Part shown: positions 41,300 through 49,904 of the stretch, piece by piece | Layout: each line of letters opens with the position of its first letter | Numbering within the stretch: position 1 is the first letter of the stretch | Source of the DNA: Zoogloeaceae bacterium G21618-S1 | GTDB taxonomy: Bacteria; Pseudomonadota; Gammaproteobacteria; Burkholderiales; Rhodocyclaceae | Direction: 5' to 3' | DNA: 64,000 bases | Assembly: GCA_027214125.1 (NCBI GenBank) | Contig: JAPWHF010000009.1 | Location: forward strand, 1 to 64,000 | Notes under the pieces: model-generated | What the model saw: the letters and a program-made list of their open reading frames with translations, nothing else | Databases searched by the model: none | What the model was told of the DNA's origin: nothing | Translations under genes and position numbers: made by a program

Positions 41300-43615
41300 A
41301 TGCCCCTCTCTATCGAACACCGCCTGGCGGACGAACTCAAAGCCACCCAACGTCAGGTGGTGGCCGCCATCGCTCTGCTCGACGAAGGCGCCACCGTGCC
41401 TTTCATCGCCCGCTACCGCAAGGAAGTCACTGGTGGCCTCGACGACACCCAGCTGCGCACACTGGAAGACCGCCTCGGCTATCTGCGCGAGCTGGAATCA
41501 CGTCGTGCGACCATTCTCGAATCCATCGATTCGCAAGGCGCAATGACCGATGCGTTGCGTGAGCAACTCCTCACCGCCGACACCAAGCAGCGCCTCGAAG
41601 ACCTCTACCTGCCCTACAAGCCCAAACGCCGCACCAAGGCACAGATCGCCCGCGAAGCCGGCCTGGCCCCACTGGCCGAGGCCCTGCTGGCCGACCCGAC
41701 GCTGACGCCGGAGACCGAGGCCGCCCGCTACCTCAACCCCGAAGCCGGCATCGGCGACACCAAGGCCGCGCTCGACGGCGCGCGTCAGATCCTGATTGAG
41801 CAATTCAGCGAAAACGCCGCCCTGCTTGATGCCCTGCGCGGCCTGCTGGGCGAGCGCGGCCGCATCGTCTCAGCGGTGATCGAGGGCAAAGAGACCGAAG
41901 GTGCCAAGTTCCGTGACTGGTTCGACTTTTCCGAAGCCGTCAGCAGCATCCCCTCGCACCGCCTGCTGGCGCTGCTGCGCGGCCGCAACGAAGGCATGCT
42001 GCGCCTCGCCATCGAACTGCCCGACCCGCCGCCCGCTGGCGAGCTGGGCCCCTGCGAGTCGCTGGTCGCGCGCCACGCCGGTATCCGCGACAACGGCCGC
42101 GCCGCAGACCGCTGGTTGCTCGAGACCGCACGCTGGGCCTGGTCGGTCAAGATCGCCGTGCATCTCGAACTCGAACTCATGAACACCTTGCGCGAGCGCG
42201 CCGAAGAAGAAGCCATCCGCGTGTTTGCCGGCAACCTCAAGGATCTGCTGCTCGCCGCGCCAGCCGGCCCGCGCGTGACCATCGGCCTCGACCCCGGCCT
42301 GCGCACTGGCGTGAAAGTGGCCGTAGTCGATGGCACCGGCAAGCTCATCGACACCGCCACTATCTACCCGCATGAGCCGCGCCGCGACTGGGACGGCGCC
42401 ATGGCCGAAGTAGCCCGCCTGGCCAAGAAGCACGGCGCCGACCTGATCGCCATCGGCAACGGCACCGCCTCGCGCGAGACCGACCACCTCGCCGCGGAGC
42501 TGATCAAGCGCCATCCCGAACTGAAACTCACCAAAGTGATGGTGTCCGAAGCCGGCGCCTCGGTGTATTCCGCCTCCGCGCTCGCCGCGGCGGAATTCCC
42601 CGATCTGGATGTGAGCCTGCGCGGCGCGGCCTCGATCGGCCGTCGCCTGCAGGATCCGCTGGCCGAACTGGTCAAGATCGACCCGAAGTCCATCGGCGTC
42701 GGCCAATACCAGCACGACATCAACCAGACCCGTCTGGCGCGCATGCTCGACGCGGTGGTCGAAGACTGCGTGAACGCCGTCGGCGTGGATGTGAACACCG
42801 CCTCGGCCGCGCTGCTCAGCCGAATCTCCGGCCTCAACAGCACGCTGGCGAATAATATCGTCGCCCACCGCGACAGCCATGGCCCCTTCCCCGACCGTCG
42901 CGCACTCAAAGCCGTGCCGCGCCTGGGCGACAAAACCTTCGAACAGGCCGCCGGTTTTTTGCGGGTGATTGGCGGCAGCAATCCGCTCGACGCCTCGGCG
43001 GTGCACCCCGAAGCCTATCCGCTGGTCGAAAAAATTCTCGCCGACATCCAGCGCGACGTCGGCAGCATCATCGGCGACAGCCGCACGCTCAAGGCGCTGG
43101 AGGCCAAGCGCTATGCAGACGCACGCTTTGGCGAACCGACGGTGAATGACATCCTCGCCGAGCTCGACAAGCCCGGCCGCGATCCCCGCCCTGCCTTCCG
43201 CACCGCCAGCTTCCGCGACGGCGTCGAGAAACTGAGCGACCTGACCGAAGGCATGGTGCTGGAGGGCGTGGTCACCAACGTCACCAACTTCGGCGCCTTC
43301 GTCGATATTGGCGTGCATCAGGACGGCCTGGTGCACATCTCGGCGCTGTCTGACACCTTCGTAAAAGACCCGCGTAGCGTGGTCAAGGCCGGCGATGTGG
43401 TGTCGGTCAAGGTCATCGAAGTCGACCTGCCGCGCAAGCGTATCGCCCTCACCATGCGGCTGTCAGACACGCCGACTGATGCGCGAAAGCCTACCGAGCG
43501 CAAGAATTCAGACCGACCGAAATCCGCTCCACGTACTGACCGTGCGCCGCGCAAAGACGATGCCCGAGGCCAGGGCAACTTGGCCGCCGCACTCGCCAAA
43601 GCATTGAAAAAATAA
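41300..43615 (+). CDS. tex: Tex family RNA-binding transcription accessory protein
   Basis: A 771-residue cytoplasmic protein similar to Bordetella Tex and E. coli YhgF. The N-terminal Tex domain has [21 protein letters not shown] YqgF/RuvX-like nuclease fold follows ([19 protein letters not shown], residues ~330). Helix-hairpin-helix motifs come next ([18 protein letters not shown]). An S1 domain near the C-terminus ([28 protein letters not shown]) is followed by a charged disordered tail. Tex binds RNA and is linked to transcription and ribosome quality. Length fits the family (about 770-800). Confidence 0.95.
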   Translation: MPLSIEHRLADELKATQRQVVAAIALLDEGATVPFIARYRKEVTGGLDDTQLRTLEDRLGYLRELESRRATILESIDSQGAMTDALREQLLTADTKQRLEDLYLPYKPKRRTKAQIAREAGLAPLAEALLADPTLTPETEAARYLNPEAGIGDTKAALDGARQILIEQFSENAALLDALRGLLGERGRIVSAVIEGKETEGAKFRDWFDFSEAVSSIPSHRLLALLRGRNEGMLRLAIELPDPPPAGELGPCESLVARHAGIRDNGRAADRWLLETARWAWSVKIAVHLELELMNTLRERAEEEAIRVFAGNLKDLLLAAPAGPRVTIGLDPGLRTGVKVAVVDGTGKLIDTATIYPHEPRRDWDGAMAEVARLAKKHGADLIAIGNGTASRETDHLAAELIKRHPELKLTKVMVSEAGASVYSASALAAAEFPDLDVSLRGAASIGRRLQDPLAELVKIDPKSIGVGQYQHDINQTRLARMLDAVVEDCVNAVGVDVNTASAALLSRISGLNSTLANNIVAHRDSHGPFPDRRALKAVPRLGDKTFEQAAGFLRVIGGSNPLDASAVHPEAYPLVEKILADIQRDVGSIIGDSRTLKALEAKRYADARFGEPTVNDILAELDKPGRDPRPAFRTASFRDGVEKLSDLTEGMVLEGVVTNVTNFGAFVDIGVHQDGLVHISALSDTFVKDPRSVVKAGDVVSVKVIEVDLPRKRIALTMRLSDTPTDARKPTERKNSDRPKSAPRTDRAPRKDDARGQGNLAAALAKALKK

Positions 43616-43637
43616 GTACTTGGGGTTTTCTGAGACA

Positions 43638-44021
43638 ATGCCTGCCAACACACACGACACGAACATGATCCACATCTACGGCATCCGCAGCTGCGACACC
43701 ATGAAGAAGGCCTTTACGTGGCTCGACAGCCACCACATCGCCTACACCTTTCACGACTACAAACGCGATGGCATCGACGAAGCCACGCTGTCCAACTGGG
43801 TTGCCCGCGTCACTCGCACGCCCTTGCTCAATACGCGCGGCACGACCTGGCGCAAATTACCCGACGACGCCCGGCAGATCACCACCGATGCCGACGCCAT
43901 CGCCCTGATGACCGCCCACACCAGCCTGATCAAACGCCCCGTGCTCGACACCGGCGATGGTCGCCTGCTGGTGGGCTTCAACGCCGACACCTACGCCACC
44001 GAACTCACGGAGCCCCGCTGA
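43638..44021 (+). CDS. ArsC/Spx family reductase-like protein (YffB type)
   Basis: A 127-residue thioredoxin-fold protein of the ArsC/Spx/YffB family. The single active-site cysteine is in IYGIRSCDTMKKAFTWL. The conserved C-terminal piece is SLIKRPVLDTGDGRLLVGF, typical of YffB rather than true arsenate reductases. The start could be at 43638 (weak GAGA ribosome-binding site) or at 43665 (MIHIYGIRSCDT, where most relatives begin). It overlaps the Hsp33-like gene by one base (TGATG), so the two are translationally coupled. The substrate is unknown; thiol chemistry with glutathione is the family expectation. Confidence 0.85.
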   Translation: MPANTHDTNMIHIYGIRSCDTMKKAFTWLDSHHIAYTFHDYKRDGIDEATLSNWVARVTRTPLLNTRGTTWRKLPDDARQITTDADAIALMTAHTSLIKRPVLDTGDGRLLVGFNADTYATELTEPR

Positions 44022-44890
44022 TGCTGCGCGAAGACAGCCTCGTCCAGCCCTTCTTGTTTGACGATCTCGACATCCGCGGCAGCATCGTCCAGATCAACGA
44101 CGCCTGGCGCGCCATGACCGCCCAGCGCGGCTACGCCCCGGCCGTGCGCGCCGTACTCGGCGAGCTGACCGCGGTCACCGCCATCATGTCGGCCAACCTC
44201 AAGCAACCCGGCCGCCTCACCTTCCAGATGCAAGGCCACGGTCCGCTGTCGCTGATGGTGGTCGACTGCACAGAAGCGCTCAATCTGCGCGGCTATGCCA
44301 AAACCGACGAAGCCGTCGACAGCAGCGAGCTGGGCGGACTGATTGGCGATGGCCACCTGCAACTGACGCTCGACGTCGCCGGCCTTGATCAACCCTACCA
44401 GAGCCTCGTGCCGGTCGAAGGCGATACCGTCGCCGCCGTCTTCGAGCACTATCTGGCGCAATCCGAACAACAACCCGCCGCACTATGGCTGGTGGCCAAT
44501 GGCGACACCGCCGCCGGCCTGTTCCTGCAGAAGCTGCCCGATGCCGACCTGCGCGACCCCGATGGCTGGGCACGCGTCACCAGTCTGGCCGCCACCGTCA
44601 AGCCCGACGAGTTGCGCAGCTTGCCGCCCAAAGACGTCCTGGCCCGGCTGTTTCACGAAGAAACGGTGCGTGTGTTCACCCCACGCCCGGTACTTCACCG
44701 CTGGCCCGCCGACCCCGAAAAGGTCAAGACCATGCTGCGAGGACTGGGGCGCCAGGAGCTCGAATCGGTGATCGAAACCCAAGGTGTGGTCGAGATTCAC
44801 GACGACATGTCCAACCACACCTACCGCTTCGACGCCGACGCCATCCACGAACTGTTCGCCGCCCCCGACGCGCCGCCCACCCAACACTGA
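44021..44890 (+). CDS. hslO: Hsp33-family chaperone lacking the redox-switch cysteines
   Basis: A 289-residue protein that follows Hsp33 from end to end: QPFLFDDLDIRGSIVQI start, GPLSLMVVDCTEALNLRGYA core, and an IHELF-type end with YRFDADAI. In classical Hsp33 the C-terminal zinc site is CxC plus CxxC. Here those positions read PRPVLHRWPADPEKV (221-235) and EIHDDMSNHTYRFD (258-271), with no cysteine. The only cysteine, C83, is in the core. The protein therefore cannot form the redox-regulated zinc centre and may be constitutively active or regulated differently. The reading frame is intact. It is coupled to the upstream ArsC-like gene. Confidence 0.9.
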   Translation: MLREDSLVQPFLFDDLDIRGSIVQINDAWRAMTAQRGYAPAVRAVLGELTAVTAIMSANLKQPGRLTFQMQGHGPLSLMVVDCTEALNLRGYAKTDEAVDSSELGGLIGDGHLQLTLDVAGLDQPYQSLVPVEGDTVAAVFEHYLAQSEQQPAALWLVANGDTAAGLFLQKLPDADLRDPDGWARVTSLAATVKPDELRSLPPKDVLARLFHEETVRVFTPRPVLHRWPADPEKVKTMLRGLGRQELESVIETQGVVEIHDDMSNHTYRFDADAIHELFAAPDAPPTQH

Positions 44891-44978
44891 ACCGGCGGAC
44901 GGAGAGATTCCACCGGAATCTTGCCCCCAGCCGCTACGGCCAGTAAACTCGCAGGATTTGACAGCTCATCGGCCCCGA

Positions 44979-45746
44979 ATGAACCCAGCTTCCGCATCAA
45001 ACAAACCCATAGAATTCCGGGGCGCAACACTGGGCGTCATGACCGCGCGCCTGCGCGATACCGACCCGATGCGTCTGGCCGACGCCATGCACGCCCTGCT
45101 CGGCGGCATGCCCGACTTCTTCAACCGTGAAGCGACCATTCTCGATTTTGCCGAGCTGGCCAACACGCCAGAGCGCATCGACTGGCCGGGCATCGCCAGC
45201 CTACTGCGTCGCTACCGTTTGCAGCCGGTGGCCGTGAGCAATCTGCCCGAGGCCTTCATCGAAGGTGCTCGCAAGATTGGCCTAGCCGTGCTCGACGCCG
45301 ACAACGCCGCCGCTGTTGCACCCCAAAACCCCGCAGCGCCAGCCCCTGCTGCCGCACCGGCACCGGCCGTCGAAGCCCCGGCGCCGGCAGCCGCCGCCGA
45401 ACCGACGCTCATCATCGACCGTCCACTGCGCTCCGGCCAACAGGCCTATGCGCGAGGCGATCTGGTGCTGCTATGTGGCGTCAGCCACGGCGCCGAAGTC
45501 ATCGCCGATGGCAGCATCCACTGCTATGGCCCGCTGCGCGGCCGCGCACTGGCCGGCGCGCAAGGCAACAACCGCGCCCGCGTGTTCAGTACCAATTTTG
45601 GCCCCGAGCTGGTCTCCATCGCCGGGGTCTATCGCACCTTCGAAAAAGGCATCCCCGAGTCCGTGGCTGGCAAAACCGCCCAAGCCTGGCTCAAGGGTGA
45701 AGGCGACAACCAGACTTTAACGATTGCGCCGCTGCAAACTCTGTAA
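44979..45746 (+). CDS. minC: Septum site-determining protein MinC
   Basis: A 255-residue inhibitor of FtsZ ring assembly at the poles. The N-terminal FtsZ-binding domain (residues ~8-105) is joined to the beta-helical C-terminal dimer/MinD-binding domain (RSGQQAYARGDLVLLCGVSHGAEVI onward, with CYGPLRGRALAGAQG). The join is an Ala/Pro-rich linker of about 40 residues, longer and more repetitive than in E. coli. The frame is open further left, but 44979 gives the typical MinC start. First gene of minC-minD-minE, 27 bases before minD. Confidence 0.94.
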   Translation: MNPASASNKPIEFRGATLGVMTARLRDTDPMRLADAMHALLGGMPDFFNREATILDFAELANTPERIDWPGIASLLRRYRLQPVAVSNLPEAFIEGARKIGLAVLDADNAAAVAPQNPAAPAPAAAPAPAVEAPAPAAAAEPTLIIDRPLRSGQQAYARGDLVLLCGVSHGAEVIADGSIHCYGPLRGRALAGAQGNNRARVFSTNFGPELVSIAGVYRTFEKGIPESVAGKTAQAWLKGEGDNQTLTIAPLQTL

Positions 45747-45773
45747 GCGCGGCACTCACAGGAAGGAAGTATC

Positions 45774-46589
45774 GTGACTCGAACCATCGTAGTAACGTCC
45801 GGCAAGGGCGGCGTCGGCAAGACGACCACCAGCGCAGCGTTCGCATCGGGCCTGGCCCTGCGCGGATTCAAAACCGCCGTCATCGACTTCGATGTCGGCC
45901 TGCGCAACCTTGACCTGATCATGGGCTGCGAACGCCGTGTGGTATATGACCTGATCAACGTCGTCAACGGCGAAGCCAAGCTGAGCCAGGCGCTGATCAA
46001 GGACAAACACTGCGAAAACCTGTTCATCCTGCCGGCCTCGCAAACCCGCGACAAAGATGCGTTGACCGAAGAAGGTGTCAAGACCGTGCTCAAGGATCTC
46101 GAGCACATGGGCTTTGACTACGTGGTCTGCGACTCCCCCGCCGGCATCGAGCGCGGCGCCGTGATGGCACTGACCTTCGCGGACGAGGCGATCATCGTCA
46201 CCAACCCCGAAGTGTCCTCGGTGCGCGACTCGGACCGCATCCTCGGCATCCTGCAGTCCAAGTCGCAGCGCGCCAAGGACGGCATGGATGCCGTCAAGGA
46301 GCACCTGCTGATCACCCGCTATTCGGCCAAGCGCGTCGAAGACGGCGAGATGCTGTCCTACAAGGACGTGCAAGAGCTGTTGCGTGTTGAACTGATCGGC
46401 GTGATTCCCGAATCCGAAGCCGTGCTCCACGCATCCAACCAAGGCTCACCGGCCGTGCACCTCAAGGGCACCGACGTATCCGAGGCCTATCTGGACGTGG
46501 TGGCCCGCTTCCTGGGCGAAGACCGCCCCATGCGCTACACGACCTATGAAAAGCCGGGCCTGATGAAGCGCCTGTTCGGAGGGAAGTAA
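45774..46589 (+). CDS. minD: Septum site-determining ATPase MinD
   Basis: A 271-residue ParA/MinD ATPase that recruits MinC to the membrane. It has the deviant Walker [16 protein letters not shown] at residues ~7-21, switch regions [18 protein letters not shown] and [11 protein letters not shown], and the C-terminal amphipathic membrane-targeting helix [10 protein letters not shown]. An AGGAAGGA ribosome-binding site precedes the start. minE begins one base after its stop. Confidence 0.98.
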   Translation: MTRTIVVTSGKGGVGKTTTSAAFASGLALRGFKTAVIDFDVGLRNLDLIMGCERRVVYDLINVVNGEAKLSQALIKDKHCENLFILPASQTRDKDALTEEGVKTVLKDLEHMGFDYVVCDSPAGIERGAVMALTFADEAIIVTNPEVSSVRDSDRILGILQSKSQRAKDGMDAVKEHLLITRYSAKRVEDGEMLSYKDVQELLRVELIGVIPESEAVLHASNQGSPAVHLKGTDVSEAYLDVVARFLGEDRPMRYTTYEKPGLMKRLFGGK

Positions 46590-46590
46590 T

Positions 46591-46851
46591 ATGTCCCTGC
46601 TCAGCATGCTGTTCGGCAGCAAACCCAAGACGGCAAATCTGGCCAAAGAACGCCTGCAACTGATCATTGCCCGCGAGCATGGCCCGCGCGACGGTTCGCC
46701 CGACTTCCTGCCCGACCTCCAGCGAGAACTGATTGCCGTGATCTCCAAGTACGTCAAAGTGAATCCTGACGACATCAAGGTCAATCTTGAACGCCAGGAC
46801 AACTACGAAGTGCTCGAGGTCAACATCGTGCTACCCGAAAAGGAGCACTGA
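46591..46851 (+). CDS. minE: Cell division topological specificity factor MinE
   Basis: An 86-residue protein that stimulates MinD ATPase and drives the pole-to-pole oscillation. The N-terminal membrane/MinD-binding part is [20 protein letters not shown], and the C-terminal dimer domain contains [14 protein letters not shown]. It is preceded by GGAGGGAAG inside the minD end. The tRNA-Leu gene begins only 13 bases after its stop. Confidence 0.97.
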   Translation: MSLLSMLFGSKPKTANLAKERLQLIIAREHGPRDGSPDFLPDLQRELIAVISKYVKVNPDDIKVNLERQDNYEVLEVNIVLPEKEH

Positions 46852-46864
46852 TCGCGTCACAGAT

Positions 46865-46950
46865 GCCCGGATGGTGAAATCGGTAGACACAAGAGACTTA
46901 AAATCTCTCGGCCTTTGGCTGTGCGGGTTCGATTCCCGCTCCGGGCACCA
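46865..46950 (+). tRNA. tRNA-Leu (TAA)
   Basis: An 86-base type II tRNA with encoded CCA. It starts GCCCGGATGGTGAAATCGGT, has anticodon loop CTTAAAA (anticodon TAA), a long variable arm and T-arm GGGTTCGATTCCC. It lies 13 bases after minE and has no visible promoter of its own, so it is probably processed from the min transcript. Confidence 0.96.
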
Positions 46951-47051
46951 ATAAAATCAGTAGCTTGCGAGAATTTCGCGAGAAACAACCCGCTTTTTAT
47001 TCCGTTCCCTAACGCAAGGCTTTGCAGCTCATTGCGCGCAAATTGCGCGAC

Positions 47052-47080
47052 AGCGGCACCGGGTCGATCCCAGTGCCGCT
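47052..47080. repeat. Inverted repeat between tRNA-Leu and yghU
   Basis: AGCGGCAC and GTGCCGCT form an 8-bp perfect stem with a 13-base loop in the convergent gap. There is no T-run, so terminator function is uncertain. Confidence 0.4.
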
Positions 47081-47117
47081 CAAGGCTCGCGACGCGAATC
47101 GACAAAGGGCCTTGCGC

Positions 47118-47984
47118 TTACGGTTGCACCCGTTTGTCTTCGGTTTTCAGATCGAAATCCGACGCGTCATGACGTTCATGCAGCTGCTCTGAAAGCTCAC
47201 CCCAGGTGCGATTCACGATACGCCCGCGCTGAACGGCCGCACGTGCCAGGATTTCGTCTGCCCAGCGGCGCAGGTGCTTGTAGCTGTCGACCTGCAAAAA
47301 CTCGCCCGCACCGTAGGCTTGCCCCAGCACCAGATTGCCGTACCACGGCCACGTCGCCATGTCGGCGATGGTGTATTCGTCGCCGCCCAGATATCGGTGC
47401 TCGGCCAGTTCGCGGTCGAGGACGTCCATCTGGCGCTTGACTTCCATGGTGAAGCGATTGATCGGGTACTCGAATTTCTCGGGTGCGTAGGCATAGAAGT
47501 GCCCGAACCCCCCGCCCAGATAGGGAGCCGAGCCCTGCAGCCAGAAGAGCCAATTCAACACTTCGGTGCGCGCGCCCGCATCCTTGGGCAGGAAATGTCC
47601 GAATTTTTCCGCAAGGTAGAGCAGGATCGCACCACTTTCAAAGACACGACGACCCGTTTCAGTATCAACAAGCGCCGGGATTTTCGAGTTCGGATTGACT
47701 TCGACGAAGCCCGTTGAAAACTGGTCGCCCTGGCTGATCCGGATCAGATGGGCGTCGTACTCCGCACCGCGCACGTCCCGTGCCAGCAACTCTTCGAGCA
47801 AGATGGTGACCTTCTGACCGTTGGGCGTACCCATTGAGTACAACTGCAAGGGATGCTTACCCCGCGGCAAGCTGGCCTCGTGCGTCGGCCCGGAGACAGG
47901 GCGGTTGATCTTGGCCCATTCCCCGCCATTTTCGGCATCCCAGATCCAGACTTTGGGAGGTTCGTATTGGTTCGTGCCAGACAT
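47118..47984 (-). CDS. yghU: Glutathione-dependent disulfide-bond oxidoreductase, YghU type
   Basis: A 288-residue glutathione-transferase-fold protein of the Nu class. The start at 47984 (MSGTNQYEPPKVWIWDAENG) is the family's typical N-terminus. The thioredoxin-like domain carries LYSMGTPNGQKVTILLEELL and the NPNSKIPALVD cis-proline turn, and the all-helical C-terminal domain follows. It is expected to reduce small disulfides or peroxides with glutathione in the cytoplasm. It lies 35 bases after the FrnE-like gene on the same strand, and both follow a TetR-type regulator, so this looks like a thiol/redox stress set. Confidence 0.9.
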   Translation of the reverse strand: MSGTNQYEPPKVWIWDAENGGEWAKINRPVSGPTHEASLPRGKHPLQLYSMGTPNGQKVTILLEELLARDVRGAEYDAHLIRISQGDQFSTGFVEVNPNSKIPALVDTETGRRVFESGAILLYLAEKFGHFLPKDAGARTEVLNWLFWLQGSAPYLGGGFGHFYAYAPEKFEYPINRFTMEVKRQMDVLDRELAEHRYLGGDEYTIADMATWPWYGNLVLGQAYGAGEFLQVDSYKHLRRWADEILARAAVQRGRIVNRTWGELSEQLHERHDASDFDLKTEDKRVQP

Positions 47985-48019
47985 GATTCCGAATTCCTTA
48001 TCGATGGTTGGGTGCGTGT

Positions 48020-48670
48020 TCAATCCTGCATCTGGACCAGCTGCGCCAGGATGCGTGTGTAGTTCTCGACCCCTTGCGCGCCGCTGACCAGGTGACGACG
48101 GTTGAAGATGATCGCAGGCACAGCATTGATACCCTGGCTCAGCCAGGCCTCTTCTTCCTCGCGCACATCCCTGGCAAAGCGCTGATCGGCCAGAACGGCG
48201 AGAGCGTCGCTCCGGTCAAGGCCGATTTGTGCGGCCACATCTGCCAGTACTGCGTTGTCGGACAAGTTCTGGCGATCCGTGAAGTGAGCGGAAAAGAACG
48301 CCAGCTTGAGGTCGTGCTTACGCCCTTGGGCGTCTGCCCAGTGCAGAAGCTGATGCACATTGAAGGTGTTGTGCATGCGCATATCGCTGGCAAAGCGGAA
48401 GTCGAAACCGAGCGCGGCGCCGATCTCGGTCATCCTGATCCGGCTTTGTTCGGACTGATCCGGCGTCGTGCCGAATTTTTCGGCCACATGCTCACGCAGA
48501 TTCTGACCATCGGGCGACATGCCGGGGTTCAACTCGAAAGGATGCCAGTGAATCTCGTGTGCTATGCCAGTCGGCTCCAGCGCCTTCACCAACTGACGGT
48601 ATCCGATGATGCACCAGGGGCAAACCACGTCAGACACGATGTCAATCCGCAGATTTTGAGTTGTCGTCAT
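48020..48670 (-). CDS. DsbA-family oxidoreductase, FrnE type
   Basis: A 216-residue thioredoxin-fold protein with a DsbA-like helical insertion. The active site CPWC lies in VSDVVCPWCIIGYRQL near residue 17, and the cis-Pro loop is the GINAVPAIIFN segment at about residue 182. There is no signal peptide, so it is cytoplasmic, as known for FrnE-like proteins. It probably shares an operon with yghU. The start has an AAGGCGG ribosome-binding site. Confidence 0.9.
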   Translation of the reverse strand: MTTTQNLRIDIVSDVVCPWCIIGYRQLVKALEPTGIAHEIHWHPFELNPGMSPDGQNLREHVAEKFGTTPDQSEQSRIRMTEIGAALGFDFRFASDMRMHNTFNVHQLLHWADAQGRKHDLKLAFFSAHFTDRQNLSDNAVLADVAAQIGLDRSDALAVLADQRFARDVREEEEAWLSQGINAVPAIIFNRRHLVSGAQGVENYTRILAQLVQMQD

Positions 48671-48766
48671 TCAAACCGCCTTTTTCGCTCGTATGTTCGA
48701 AGCGCGCTCTTGATGGCGTCGTCCGCGTTGATCATCACTACGACACCGGAGTCACCACAGTCAGCC

Positions 48767-49348
48767 CTAGCGCAACAAGCACTGCGCCTGGGCTGCGATG
48801 GTTCTGAGTGAGGCCGCGTCAAACATGCCGCGGCCCAGCACCCGGATGGCGACAATCATCGCCATCAACCCCTTTGCGGTGGCGTCCGCGTCAAGTGCCA
48901 CGGGAAACTGCTGCCGAGCCTGTCCAACTTCAATGCTTCGTCGAAGGAATGCCTGCGTCTCCCGCAAACCCGCACGCACGATGCAGTTCACTTCCTCTCC
49001 ATGCGTCGTCAGCTCGGACGCGGTGTTCACCAGAAAACACCCCTTCTTTTCCGGGTCCGCGATGGTCTCGGCCACCAGACCATCAAAGAGCGCAGCAATG
49101 GCCCGCGACGGATCGTCCATCGCCTCCAACGCTGACAGCATGGCGTGGCGGTGGTCTTGGTCATACTTTTGCAGCGCCTTGACGAACAACTGTGCCTTGC
49201 CACCAAAGGCGTTGTAGAGGCTGCCACGAGTAATGCCCGTGCCGGCGATGAGATTGGCCATGGAGGCGGACTCGAAGCCCTTTTCCCAGAACACCTTCAT
49301 TGCCTTGCCAACCGCCTCGTCTTCATTGAATGATTTTTCCCAAGGCAT
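48767..49348 (-). CDS. TetR/AcrR family transcriptional regulator
   Basis: A 193-residue regulator counted from the ATG at 49348, which has GAGG eight bases upstream. The frame is open further left but without TetR features. The N-terminal HTH is at residues ~10-50 (AMKVFWEKGFESASMANLIA, GITRGSLYNAFGGKAQLF), and a helical ligand domain with GCFLVNTASEL follows. It is transcribed in the same direction as, and 96 bases ahead of, the frnE-yghU pair. It may control that pair and itself. The ligand is unknown. Confidence 0.9.
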   Translation of the reverse strand: MPWEKSFNEDEAVGKAMKVFWEKGFESASMANLIAGTGITRGSLYNAFGGKAQLFVKALQKYDQDHRHAMLSALEAMDDPSRAIAALFDGLVAETIADPEKKGCFLVNTASELTTHGEEVNCIVRAGLRETQAFLRRSIEVGQARQQFPVALDADATAKGLMAMIVAIRVLGRGMFDAASLRTIAAQAQCLLR

Positions 49349-49393
49349 GCTGCGGCACCTCAATCTGTGTTGCGCAAGCCCACATGCTAGCAG

Positions 49394-49414
49394 GTTTAGA
49401 TCGATGAGTTTAGA
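49394..49414. promoter_or_regulatory. Direct repeat upstream of the TetR-type gene, possible operator
   Basis: GTTTAGA occurs twice (49394-49400 and 49408-49414) with a 14-base period, 46 to 66 bases ahead of the TetR-type start. TetR regulators usually bind palindromes, so this is only a candidate. Confidence 0.3.
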
Positions 49415-49539
49415 CTTGACGTCGAGAGGCCTGTTCGAGGAAGTCTGCATGAGGTGCACGGCAAGGACGCGGTGCACACTGACGACAGCCGGCCACTTCG
49501 GTTACCTGATTCCAGCGCCGCGCGGGTACCGAGGCAACA

Positions 49540-49545
49540 TATAAT
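49540..49545 (+). promoter_or_regulatory. Probable -10 box (TATAAT) of the DUF5710 gene
   Basis: A perfect TATAAT 32 bases before the ATG at 49577 predicts a leader of about 25 bases. No clear -35 was found. Confidence 0.5.
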
Positions 49546-49576
49546 GCCCACCCCGACGCCTTGGCCTGGATACACC

Positions 49577-49894
49577 ATGAGACTCAACCTGAAGGTTCCC
49601 TTTGCGGAAAAAGACCAGGCAAAAAGGCTTGGCGCGCGCTGGGATGCCGCCAGAAAAATCTGGTGCGTCGAAGCCAAGGAAGACATGAGTGTGTTTTCAA
49701 GGTGGTCGCCAATACCCCACGATGCTTCAACCGGCACGGCAAAGACACCGAAGCGCGTCGCTGCGAGTGCTCGAAGCGCGTCGAGCGGCGTCCAGGTTGG
49801 CAGCAACTACGTTGAACATCCCCGCGTGTGCGATTGCGCACCATGGGACGTGTGCGACGCCTGTCGGGCCACCGCGCTGTCCCACCCAGTCTAG
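49577..49894 (+). CDS. DUF5710-domain small protein
   Basis: A 105-residue protein. Its N-terminus, MRLNLKVPFAEKDQAKRLGA followed by RWDAARKIWCVEAKED, is a clear copy of the short DUF5710 module found in DNA primases, TraC-like proteins and plasmid/phage proteins. The remainder is low-complexity Ala/Ser/Lys, ending with a Cys-rich patch (CDCAPWDVCDAC) that could bind metal. An earlier ATG at 49541 would add 12 residues but overlaps the -10 box. It is followed after 10 bases by an exonuclease-like gene, so the two may be an operon dealing with nucleic acids. Function unknown. Confidence 0.75.
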   Translation: MRLNLKVPFAEKDQAKRLGARWDAARKIWCVEAKEDMSVFSRWSPIPHDASTGTAKTPKRVAASARSASSGVQVGSNYVEHPRVCDCAPWDVCDACRATALSHPV

Positions 49895-49904
49895 GAACGC
49901 GCTC

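Noticed and set aside
44021-44890. Frameshift as the explanation for the missing Hsp33 cysteines
   Set aside because: The frame is intact and matches Hsp33 before, between and after the two altered motifs, including the YRFDADAI end. A double shift restoring the frame twice is unlikely.
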